From Chionis minor (lineage: Eukaryota > Chordata > Aves > Charadriiformes > Chionididae): a stretch of DNA of 64,000 nt. The notes beneath the pieces are model-generated. The model saw only the letters and a program-made list of their open reading frames with translations, was not told the origin of the DNA and did no database searches. Shown in pieces: positions 36,801-48,800 of this stretch (position 1 is the first letter of the stretch; each line of letters begins with the position of its first letter). The stretch is taken from positions 517,476 to 581,475 of the forward strand of contig VZSF01001143.1 of assembly GCA_013398295.1 (NCBI GenBank), read 5' to 3'. Both the position numbers and the translations under genes were made by a program.

Positions 36801-39334
36801 CTGTGTTTTGTGAGATAGGGAAAGGAGGCAGTCTGGGATGAGGGGGCAGGTTTTTTACAGTGAAGAAAAGTGCAGGGAGGGAGGCAGCCGGGGCAGGAGC
36901 TGAATTGCACAGGTGAGATGTTGTGACACTGGTGAAGGGCGTGAAAGCAGCAGTTCCTCACCTGGGTTCAGATGAGAGGCCTGTCGCAGTGCAGCAGCTG
37001 TGTTCTGTTTGAACACAAAAAAAGTGGCGGAAAACTCACTTGATGCAAAAAGCCAGTGTACTTGGGCTTGTGAGAAAAGGGACAACAAGGCTTCCTGGCA
37101 GCATGTATGGTAGGAGAAGTAAGACTTTGAGAGATCTCATTATATGCAGGTAGCTTTGATCAGGATGATGAGGTAGGGGGGATATGAGACTCTAGCCACT
37201 GTTTAAATATAGAATAATTACAGAACATACCCAGTGATATAATGGCTGTTGCATTGATTCAAACCACCAGACCTGTCTGGGCAATTATTTCCTACAATAC
37301 CAAGAATACTGGATGTTCTTTAAACAGAAATGTTCGATTTTTTCTAACAAATACACAAATGAGTCACCTGTTGGGTCTCATTTTGTAAGCCTTTTGTAAG
37401 TCTCGGGGGCTATATTTGGGCATATTTGTGACTGAGTCAAGATTTTATTGTGACTGACAGAGTTAATCTTCAATTGTAAAAACAAGTGTTGCCCAACAAG
37501 ATGTCTCTAATCAAGCCAATAGCCTTGAAATTGACATCTTGCTTGTGTAGCCAAAACCTATTTATCCCATTAACTCTCTCGGTACCTCCATTTTCCACGT
37601 GTACTACAGGAGGAAGCAGAGAGGTGCATGGCCAGCAGCAATGGGTGGCTGTCTTGCCATAAACACCCACTCTGGCTCATGCAGAGGGTGGCTGGTTGTT
37701 TGGTTGCCTCTGCAGGAAAGGAAAACAACCATACTTGCTTTCCAGTCGCTGTTGCCGTTTGCAATGGTTTGCTGTAACTGGGGGATTCTTGACCCTCCAC
37801 CATCAGTGCAACATTGAGAAACAAAAACTCCTGCCATCTGTTCAAGAGTGAGCCATATGCAGTAAACAATTTCAAACAAACACAGAAATTATAACACTAA
37901 ATACCGGACTATATCACAGCATTTCAATAACTTAAGATCACAGCTAATATTTCCCCTTAGCATTTAAAGCTGCCATGGTTTGTTTGAAAAACAAGAATAA
38001 AATCACAATTTATTCCCAATTAGTCACCAGAGAATATGATCATGGTTAATTATAGCTTTGCTGACTGACAATGGCCTTTACACCTCTCTTGATGTACACT
38101 GACTCTTTTTGAGTCTATAGCTTGCTATGAGCTGTGTATGGACTTCTAATGAGGCTTGTTGTGCTTGAGGTATAAAAGCAGATGAGTGTTTATCTTCCCA
38201 CTGCACAATGAATAAATCAGTGTACATGTTTTGGCTGTGTGGCTTTTTCATAGTTCCCTTTTGTGAGTTATTTGAGTTCTTTCCTCAGTGAGTGTGCAAC
38301 AATATGTTACATTTTTTTGTGGTTGTCTGAGTTGGTAATAGCTCTCCTATTTTAACAGGTTAGCTGTTGAATACCCTTGCAGCTGGAAGACACTGTAGGA
38401 AGTATTCTTGTAATCATACCTACTGTCATGGTCTGTGATTATTAACAGCAGATGCATATTTCACACAATAGTACTTCAGCTCTGGACTGACCAACACATA
38501 CATGCAACTGCATTTTTATTAAATTAGCCAGAGCACAGAATAAGGAGTTTACACCAGCTTTATGACTTTATGGAGATGAAAACAGAAGGTTGGCAAGCCT
38601 GCCAGTGCAAATTTATTTGTGAAAATACTCTTAAGGAATTTCAGCTACTTGAGTAAATTCTCACCAGATTGGTGATCTGCTTCATGCTTGAGTCTCCATT
38701 ATGAGACAATATATCTAGAGGATCCTCAAACCATAGTCAGTTGAAGTGCAAGCTATCTCAGGACACAGCTTGATAAGACTACACAGATCTGAACAGCACC
38801 TTGCTGCCAGAGGAATGGAGGGCTCTTGGCCACACTCCAAATATTGGGGAAAAGAAAAGTCTATTCCGCAGAGGAGCAGAAATCCCAGCTGGCCCTCACC
38901 AAAAGGTCCTGTGGGAGCCAGAGAACGTGTGAAACCACACCCTTAGATGCATCTTCTGATCCTAGTTTACTTTTAGTCCACCTGAATCTCGAGTCTTTAG
39001 ATGCTTTAATTGATCATTTCTAGATGTGCAGACCCAAATCAGGACACAGACTACCTGTTTCACTCTCATTTTCCCTTGGACCTTGGAAAAATCAGACCTC
39101 GGCGCTCAAGCTGCGCTGCATTTTGTATTTAGTGGCCTTCAGTTGGGAACTTCCAGCACACCTGCACACACAAACACACCAATGCACCTGAGGCTTGGGA
39201 AACGGGTAGTCTGGCCTCCAAATGGAGATGTGAAATTTATGGCTTGGAGCCCTATGCACTACAGTGCATCAGATATGGAATTATAAAGCCTGGCCTTTGT
39301 TTGGATGATGTTGGTTCAGTGCAGTGGTTTGGAA
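33897..39334. other. Intergenic, no gene seen
   Basis: Mostly AT-rich with a slightly GC-richer patch at about 36,350-36,700. A TATAAAA at 38171-38177 is followed by AATAAA at 38211-38216 (see findings). The longest frame (125 codons, 36352-36729) is not recognised. Confidence 0.6.
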
Positions 39335-39453
39335 AGGTAACTTAAGCTCTCTATAATTCAGTTTCCTCACCTGTAGAATGGATTACAGTAGCTTACTTTT
39401 GTAGGATGCACTGAGACCTACAGAAGAAAAGCGCTGGTAATAAACAGCATTTA
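39335..39453 (+). mobile_element. MIR SINE
   Basis: The order of words is that of the MIR 3' half and core: AACTTAAGCTCTCT, then TTCAGTTTCCTCACCTGTAG, AATGGATTACAGTAGC, and near the end AAGCGCTGGTAATAAACAGC. MIR is an ancient tRNA-derived SINE shared by amniotes. The copy is well diverged and lacks the tRNA-related 5' part, consistent with great age. Confidence 0.8.
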
Positions 39454-42400
39454 TGCACTGCAGTTTTTACTTTTGATTGATCTTTATGGACCTGAAAGTA
39501 ATTAAAAATTGTCTTCCCAAATTAGTGTAATTATTGAGACAGTATATTAACTTCTACTCCATTCCAGTGGCTGTTTGCGCTTCTGTCTGATGATTTGAAG
39601 ACTTTGAGACTTTTACAACTAATAAATACAAAAGCTGAAGAGAGCAGGACATGCAGTCTCATCTGGGAAAAATCCTGGTAATACAGCCTACGTGATTCAT
39701 CAGCAGAGCGCATTTCTCTCAGGAACCAGCGTGCTTAGTTGTTGAAGCATCGGAGGCACAAACACTTCTCGTAGTAGCTGTTGCTTTAATGGTTAGTTTT
39801 GAAAGTCCCTGGGCAAAACCAAAAGGCCTCCAGGAGGGGCTGTTCAGAACTGCAGGAGCAGCACACTGACCTGTTGACTATAACCAAACAGAAGCCTGAG
39901 CACTTTGCTCCCAGCTGGTTATTCCCAAATACATCTCCCTGCTTTGGCGGCACTGTGCCAGGGCTCGTCTATGAAGTGGATGCTTTGATTCATCAAATGA
40001 GGGGAATTAAGTCAGACCAATGAAGCCAAGACCTGCAAAAGGCTCTCAGTGAAGTCCCAATGACAAGACCTTTTTTTCCTAAATTTGCAGCTGTCGTATG
40101 ATTCCATTGAGAGATGTGCAAAACAAGAATCTCAGCAAGCTGTGGGAGCACGTGGTGTCCTTGCAGGATCTGTCTCAGGATACAGTATGTTAAATAAGTA
40201 TTTTCTGCACTTGACTGCAATCTTCAAGGCACAAGTACACTGCATGGGAACAATAAGCTCCCAAAGCACACAGTCAGCCTTGGAGGTGACAGAATTTCAC
40301 AAGAAAGGTCAAGCTGAGCTCCACAGGGATGAAATCACTCACTAGCCCATGTCTTGATACAGATCAAATGTTTAAATAGGTCTTCATGCCAGTGGGCTGT
40401 CTGCTTTTATACCCAGAGTAAGTCATAGCACTAATAAATAAGTGCAGGGGAAAAAAGTACTGTTTCCTTTTTTAATAGGACGTTTACCCATGGCCTGAAG
40501 AACCGGAGACATCTTATCAAATACGAGCTGATTTCATAATGCTATACTGATACAGCACCTCCTGGCAATGTTGAGTGAGGAGTTTCCTGAGAAAAAAAGA
40601 AGTTAGAACTGTGTATTACAGACAGAAACCCCCCCACACACACACATACAAAGCAAAAACCATTTTTTTCATCCTCTAGCAGAAAACTTGTTATGTCTGT
40701 CCGCTTTGATCCAGCGGAGGGAGTTGCAGGTTTGGGTAGGACATCTGGTAGTCTCTTCCCAGATTTGCTCCCATGATCATGAGGATCAGTTGTTCCTTCG
40801 CAGCTCAGCCAGTGCAGAGCCGGCGGATTACCAGGGAGTATGCCGGGGTGCAAACATGCAGCCCGGTGGCTCTCCACTCCAGCTGCCAAGCCTGCAGGGA
40901 TTGCAACGTTGTTCAAACCCTGCCCTTGAAAATCAGCTCCCCAACACATCCATGTTGTAAATTCACATGGTATTTTGCTTTGCAGTAACTTGTGCGTACT
41001 GTAGAAAAGGAATTTTGGGGTTTTAATTTGATTATAGCATTTTAGTCTACTAACTGCAAGGTACTGAATAAGTTCCAAGGTTATAATTGTTAATAAAACA
41101 GTGAGTTAATTTGGGTGGCGTCCTTAGAGTCTTTTACAGATTGCCACATTCAGATGTAGGTTTTGAATGGCATTTGGTACCTTTTTGGCACAGAAGAGTT
41201 TTCACCAGCTTTGCTAGTCCTCAGTGGATCTCCTGCACCCTGAGATCCTCGTTGGCAGTTGCCATGGTACACCTTAGTTGGATAAAATGGTGATGCGGAG
41301 GCTACACACAAAGCAGCTTTTAATGGTTCTTCCTTTGAACAGAAGCTCACAAAGAAACAAATATTTTTCTGAAAAAATGTGTTAAGATTGTCAGCCTTAG
41401 AGTAGGAGTGAGCCGCTGCAGCACTACAGGGCTCCAGTAGCTCCCACTGAAGCGTGCAGGAGAGCTAACACACAGCCCTGCGGGGCTGCAGTGGGAGGCA
41501 GCAATACCAGCTAGCGTGTGCCTTCAGGGCAGCATGGACTTCAGCCCAATTATCTGCAGTGGGATTTAAGCATGTGTTCTTGCTGTACTGATCTGGGGCC
41601 AAGACCCTCAGAAACATGGATCAGATGAAAATGCTGCTGCCGACTCTACCAGCATCCCCTGACTCCTGCAGAGAGCATCTGTGTAATATTTGTAAGATAA
41701 GCAGCTTCGCTGGAGGTGCCTCGCAGCTTTCCTGTGTGGCATGTGCTGTAAGGGGCAGATACACTGTTTTAATACAGCAACTCTTTCAGGTCCTTCCCTG
41801 ACACAGCCATGCATCGTTCATTTGCTGAAACACACACTGATTCCTGGTGACCTCCCAGCCCATAAGCACGGGCTTAAATGCTCTGTTGAACTGGGACCAA
41901 AATGATGCCATTTAAATACAAAATGCTTTCTTTTCCTGCTGGTTATTGAAAGGATTGCGCCTCAAGGGATAGATGCAACACAGTGATGCGGAGTCAATCT
42001 ATAATAATCAGACCTTATGAGAATTCTGTACTGTAAAACTAATTGAGTGGTTTGCCACCCTGATAAATGGAGAAATTAAAAATGTGATTTTTAATTCAGA
42101 AAATAATGGGATTAATTGAATACTTATGAAAAACCAAAAATTCCTTGAGTAATAAGGAACTGAACAGAGACCCATAAATGTAACAGAAGTGAAAAAGCTG
42201 ACTAGCAGTGACATTATCATCTATTGTTCCAAAATTTACCTGAATGGTATGGTGAAAGAAGAGGAACTGAGGAACAAGTGATTGTAGTGAGCCATGCTAC
42301 AAAGTCAGATGGTAGCTATGTTATTTCCTCCAAAAACAGTCCAAATCATATGGTTTGATTCCAGCTGCCCAACTCTGGAAGATGACCAGAGGCTAATGTC

Positions 42401-45400
42401 TATCTTTCCTTCAGTTTGGGATGTTTCCTGCCCTTTATCAACATCACTACTGATCTGGCCCACGTGCATGGCACTAAAAGCAAGGCCACAATTGCTAATT
42501 GGCCTATGATGGACTTTGATCTAGGGGAGTAACAGCATATCCAAAACCTGCAGACCATAAATACCAGGATTTTGGGTAACTTTTATGAGAGGGTGTTTTT
42601 AGCTGTTCTTACCCCACCATCTCCTCTATGAGTACAGATTTGTTTATCCTTTTGGGGGTAGGCAGAAAAAGAGCACATGTGTTTGACATCCAAGGCAAAC
42701 CAGTGTTAACAGCATGTGTGCAAAGTGCTGCAGCTACTGCCACATTTGGAGGAAAGGTAGCTGGGATGTGCCGCTGCTCCCAGGTCAACTGTGTCCTGAG
42801 ACCAATCAGATATGTTCCAAAAATACCTGCAGACAAAACAGCTGGAGCAGCATCTAAATGCACCACTGTGTAAGCCAGGTGCTCAGCCAAAATGTAGCTG
42901 CTTATGGACCCACTTTGAGGACATAACCATGGAAATTACTCCAGGCACCTCCAGGGCTGGGTAGCAACTGTGTTTAGAGTTTAGCATCTTGGATTTTCTG
43001 TGTTGTCATGCTATGGCCATTTGTGTGAGTGTGGGCACATGAATCCTTTGTGGATATAATGCTGGATACCCTTCAGTGGGGAAAAGTAAGACTCAAATCC
43101 TACTGTGCTGCAAGATCCTGTGTGGAGCTAGCGAGTGAGACCCTGACCGTGTGTTAAGGGGGAGGAAGAGCATTTTCCTCTGCTTCCAGTTTTCCACTGT
43201 GTGTTAGTCCAATGTAGACTGTATATGGGAATGGAAAAGGGAAATTCACACTTATCCCTCTGACTGGAATATCCAAACAACAAATTATTAACCTATTCAT
43301 TTTAAAAGTTCTGAAATTTTAGGAGAGAAGCTGTTTTGCTGGGAAGGTTAACTTTACCAAACCCAGATGACAGAGGCCCTGTAATGGAATGACACTGGAA
43401 GCAAAGAGAAATCACAAAGGAGACACGAGGCAACCAGAGATGTGCGTGCCTGTTGGGCTGTGCTGGTGGGGAAGTCAGTCACTCTGCCTTTCCTCAGCTT
43501 CCCTGGGGAATATATGTAAATATCAATCCCATGTTCACTTTTGCAATGCACAAAATAACCTCAGTTCTGTGATTAGGCTCGCAGCATCTATAGCTTTGTT
43601 CTCCTTCCCATGAGGCTGTTACAATGCAAAACGTGTGTGTCTCTGTCCTCCCACTGCTGTAAGACTACTTTATTTCGGCAGAAGTCACACATTCAGCTCC
43701 ATTAAACATAATGGCATCAGATTGACATGAATGCTCTTTTTAGTTATCTAAGTGAGTGTTTTTGCCTTTGAGCAGGGAAATCCTCTCTCTAAAAGCCTCC
43801 ATTCTCTACATTGTGCCAATGGATGGCATCATTAGCTACCAATTGCAATGTAGCTACACTTTGCAGGGGGGAGTGGAAGCATTTGTGCCCTGCTGATCCC
43901 TTTCTGGCATTCTTGTCCACAGCCCAGCTCCAGAGTGCTGCATCTGTATGTAAAATTTCCTCCGATGTTTAAGGAGATCTACAAACTTGGTAAAATTATA
44001 CAAAACAGAACTGCTTTTCCAGCATCAGTCACCTATTCTTCAAGCTGTTTATCCCTGTAAAAACAAAGCAATAAAAATCAACACCATAGCATGTTGTGAG
44101 AATTAACAAAGGTTGCAGAGCGGCTGGCGACCTGGGGTGCAAGATGTTCATGTCACGGCTGTCCCAGTTTTGTGAGGCAGTTCAGTCCTTCCTCAGTATT
44201 TCAAATCCAAATGCTCTCCCCAGCTGGCATCATGAGCAGTCGTGGCACACCTGCTGGGACGTACTTGTGCTAACTTCTTGGAGTGATTGCTTGAGGTCTG
44301 AAAAAGACATGAGGTGGTTCACCACAGTTAACCCCAAAGCACTCTCACATCCTCCACAGATAGGCAGATGCACCGATATCTTCTACTACAAAATCCTGGG
44401 ACCCGCTCTCCTGTGGCGTGCTCCTTCCTTTGTGCCTCACTCCATGCTGAAGGCTTGGAGGTTGCTGCTTTAGGAATGAGTTATTCCTTCAGGTAGCATC
44501 TCTAGCTCAGAGTTTGCACCTTGGTGCTATGACAGTAGGAGCAGCTGCTGCAAAGTCAGGGGTCAACAAAATATAAAAGCTCCCGTATTACCACAGTTGT
44601 GCTTTTCATCTTAATGAGAAGAAGACAACCAGTCACGGCAGGGAGAGAGCTGGCTGCCCTGACCCCAGCTGTGGGAAAAAGCGTGTTACCTGGGAAGCTC
44701 AGGCTGATCTCTGTGGGGCTGTGTAAAGCAGAAAGGCAACCAAAAGGCTGGGAGTGTCAGCACTGCCCTTGTTGGGCTTCATCATTGTCTTCTAGTTTCC
44801 TCTGGGTGGCCATTTGTACAGACACTTCTGCTCTGCCCTCCACACGTGTGCCTTCTAGCACAGCCCCTGCCAAAAGACCAGCGTTAGCTGCCTGGGCAAC
44901 AGGTGCCCCTGTGGTTTGCTTGCAGTGCTGGGGAACGTGGGGGCTGATGCTCATCTGCCCATCATTTTGTCTTTCCACAGACCAGTTCCCTCCTAACAGG
45001 CTTCCTAGTCACTCTGTGCCGCAGCGTAGGCATGCTTCATGCACTCTAGATGAATCAATAGGACTAATGTATTTGTTAAGTGCAACAAAGGGCCTCAGAG
45101 CATCTTTGACGTGTGCTTTATTTTTACTTTTCCCTTTTTTTGGGGGGGAAAAAGAACTACTAAAGTTTCTATTTGATCTCTTGGGCAAATTCAGAGTGTA
45201 ACATGTGGCCACTTGTGCCGGGAGCTTTGGCTTGGTAAAATATGATAAATTGGCAGGGCGTTAATTAGCAACACAGCCCTGTTCTCTCATTTGTGGATGT
45301 GGTTTCGGGCTGTGGCTTTGTGTAAGAAACCAAGTAAAATGCAAGTAAATAATCTGGAATTTGCAATCAGAAGTGCTTGGGTAAGAAGCTGCTTGACAGA

Positions 45401-45799
45401 TTCTAACCAGAGGCACACAGATGGCAACAGGCACAGTAATAAAACCATCCATAAAATTTACCAGGAGAAAACAGTCACTGAAATTCCTTGTCTCCATGTG
45501 ACAGAAGGAAGAATCTGTAGATTAAAACCCAAACTGAAGAGCAGACAAGCTGCCATCAGTTTCTAGATCAGATTGGCATGTTCACCCAATAAAGCCCCAC
45601 TGCTGCAGGGACCTCAGGCTGTGCTGACTCTCTCCATATCGCCTGTGCCTTTTTGCCATGGCATGTTACAGTCTTGAGGACTTTTGGTAGTGTGTACAAA
45701 AGAGGTTACACTTATCACAGGATATGAGGAAATATTTCCAGCCCAGAGCTATGGCGTGGAGGGGGTGTTCTGGAAAATACAGTGGATTAAATGCATATT
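39454..45799. other. Intergenic, no gene seen
   Basis: A C7(AC)n microsatellite lies at 40629-40646. Open frames of 178 codons (40542-41078, minus) and 200 codons (44599-45201, plus) look like chance: low-complexity stretches, no domain, no splice context. No RNA gene seen. Confidence 0.6.
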
Positions 45800-45865
45800 G
45801 TGTGGCTGCCTGGGATTGTAGGGACTGGATTTCATGACCCAAGCAGCCCCTACCAGCTTTTTTGA
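45800..45865 (+). mobile_element. Possible ancient CR1/L3-type 3' end
   Basis: GGCTGCCTGGGATTGTAGGG, ACTGGATTTCATGACC, then GCCCCTACCAGCTTT follow the general pattern of a CR1/L3 3' terminus (the GGACTAGATGACC...CCCTTCCAACCT pattern), but with many differences and no octamer tail. A chance likeness is possible. Confidence 0.35.
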
Positions 45866-48800
45866 AGTTGTTGGAATATGTTATGTGCTTGGTGGCTCTT
45901 TGATTCTGATGCACAAGGTGAAGTTTTGCTTGACTCCAGAATTAAATTTCCTGAGGACAGAGGCAGCCGAGCCCTGGCCGTGCCTGACTCAGGACAGACG
46001 GGTGCTGTGGCTGCCAGCCGAGGAGACAGGAACACGACTGCTCTGAGCAGACTCCGGCGAGTTAAGTGAGCACATGCTTCGTTTGCCAGGACCAGTGGGG
46101 GAAACGATTAGATTAGCCCATTCTTCTCCCTCTCATAAGCCTGCATGGTATGGGCAGGTGTTGTTTCCCCTCATTTCCCCCATGTTAGTATAAGCTTTTA
46201 GTAGGAAACCAAGCCATCAAGCACATTCTGCAAACACACTTCTTTGTCTCCTGTCCCATGAGGTGCCTTCTGCTCCTCAAAAACATCCTGCAAATCACAG
46301 ACCTCTTGAGGCAGTGGTTGGTCATTCCAGGGCATCCCTTCGCTAAAGAGGTGCTACTTGAACACAGATCCCTTGTAGCCTTCCTAAAACAAAATTGTTA
46401 ATGGAATAAAAAGGCTTCTTCATTGCATAGCGTGCATTCCTTTCTGTGGCTAGGAACGAGCTTGTATTTCTCATGTAGCACAGAAGAATAGATGTGAGTG
46501 TCTTTGTGATAGCAGTATATGCTCATTTCAAAATTTTCCTGTATACAAACCAGCATCTATACTACAATGCACTAAAAGCTAAGAAAAAGACATCCATGGA
46601 AGATGCCTTAATGAAGCTGTGCCACATCAGGTCTGGTCAAAGATCTAGTTGTGCTTCCAACGGCAGTCAGGAGCAGATGTCCAGGGAACTTCATGCCATA
46701 GTATCTCCATACAGCTTTTCAGCCTCTGGGGATTTTTCTGCTTAAGGATTTCCCATACAGTATGTGAGGGAACAGAAACTACAAAGAGACACCGCGTCTC
46801 CCAGTAATTTGGAAAAGGAGCAAAGAATAGGCGTCCGACAGTGTAACTTAGAGGGAGAGTGAGCAGTGGAAAGGAGAGTGTGAAATGATATCTGCTGCTT
46901 ACAGATCGACATCAGTCCCGCAAATCCTCGTGTACTTCCCAAACATTGTGCTGTCCTGCAGTCGGGAGAAACACCGGTATTGATGCTAACTCCCGTCTCA
47001 AAGCTAACTTGGTGTTTTCCTTTTCTGAAGCAGCTGCTAATGAAGGCACTCGCTGCACCGGTGCTTGCCGGGTGGCACCAGGTCGGTGCAGTGAAAGCAG
47101 AGAAAGGAGTGTGTAGCACCTCCTAAGATGGGGTCACCAGTGTTTGCGTGCACCTGCGCTCCCAGCTGCAGAGAAGTGTGTAGGCAATCCAGGCAAGTAA
47201 ATTAATGAGCTTAACAAACTGCCCCAAGTGAATTCCTGAAGCAATTTATGTGTTAGCCATATAGCAGCAAGAATGTAAAAATGCCGAGTAGCTTTTTATA
47301 AGGGATAAAATAGCAGGGGATTTGTAACGAAGAGGAAATATGACTTGGTAATTAGATAGGAAATGAATAACTGAGCTAAAGGCAGAGTTCAGAAAAAACT
47401 GAAATATGCTTTCAGGAGGGTTTTTCTATTAAGGCAATTATAACAATAGCCATTCAATAACATAATCCTCAAGCAGCATGAAATGTTTTTCGTCCCATGC
47501 ACCTAAGCTTAACTAAAAGAATTTTACAGGCCTGTAATAGAGTTCCACTTTCTTAGTGAGAAAACTTCCAATATTTGTATTATTGCTGCTTCTAGACTTT
47601 CATCTGAACTCTCAGCCCTGGCCACTGCTTACTGCAGGCATACTCTTACAGTCGGTCCATGTAAATTTACTTTCAGTTGAATTAGCTTAATCACCAAATC
47701 CAGTTCTGGTCCTGAGTGCTGCATTCATACTCAGACAGTGGTGATTAATTGTCTGTGTAGACAAAGGACTTGAGAGCTTCTCTGCAGCGTCAGGGATAAC
47801 ACAGAGGTGGCCAGTAGGGCCTTCTATATATTTGGACTCTGCAAACTGTCAGGAACAGAAGATACCCGCTGCTATGAACATGCAGATCCTCAAGCGAATG
47901 GTGCTGGCTGCTGCCTCCCCAGGGGCTACACTGCCTTCAGCCAAAACCTTTGCCTGCTTGGCATGGGACATTGGTGACTTCTGACACTGCAGTTCAAACC
48001 TGGCTGCTGCCCAGAACAGCCCATGCACCAGCCTCCCGCTGCTTGTCCAGTCCCTGCGTGAGTTGCCCTGCTCCGCATTCAGATGAGATACCTCGGCAGA
48101 AGTGATCCCGATCTGCTACCTTCCCTGCCAGTTCTGGGTCACTCATCAGACCTGGCTCCCATTCCACACTACATCAGTAGTCTATAAAACAAACTGAGAG
48201 GAACATCAGACATCAACCTATTCAGAGAAAGAAAAATAAATGAAATTATATTTTTTCTTAGAACTGCTATTTCAGGATGTCTTGCGGCCTTTTCGTTTGA
48301 CAAGCTTAATAAAGAATGCTTATGTCGTACAGGAAATCTGGTTAGTCTCCATGAGAAGACTTCTCAATTGTTAATCTCATTTCTGCCAGAGACTAAAATC
48401 TGGCTACCGTGATTATTGTCAGCCTGTTGATCTAATATTCATAATCATATCCGTAATTACATAGCCAATCACTTTTTAACTGGCAGTAGGATCTCTGAAA
48501 AATACATCTGCTTGGGGTAGTAAATCCTCCTGCTCTAGAGATTCCTGCTTCTAGTTTTTCTTGCATAAGATATTTACAGACTTTCAGTGAAGTCCACACA
48601 AGCCATAATTGGCAGTGCTGCCATTCACTATACAAATACATCATTTGTATACCATTTATTCTGACACCATTTATCCTTTGCAATATAACCAATAACCTAG
48701 TCATGAGGTGAAAGACAGATCAGCTGCTTCAAATACCCTGGGGAGACACAGATTGCAGTTAGTTAATAAAAAGAGAGTCTTCTTACAAGGCAATGAGTCA

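Noticed and set aside
40542..41078. 178-codon minus-strand frame
   Set aside because: Includes residues encoded by the CA microsatellite (CVCVCVGG) and shows no family likeness or splice context.
44599..45201. 200-codon + strand frame
   Set aside because: No domain, no promoter or splice signals, composition of moderately GC-rich non-coding DNA; chance is the simplest reading.
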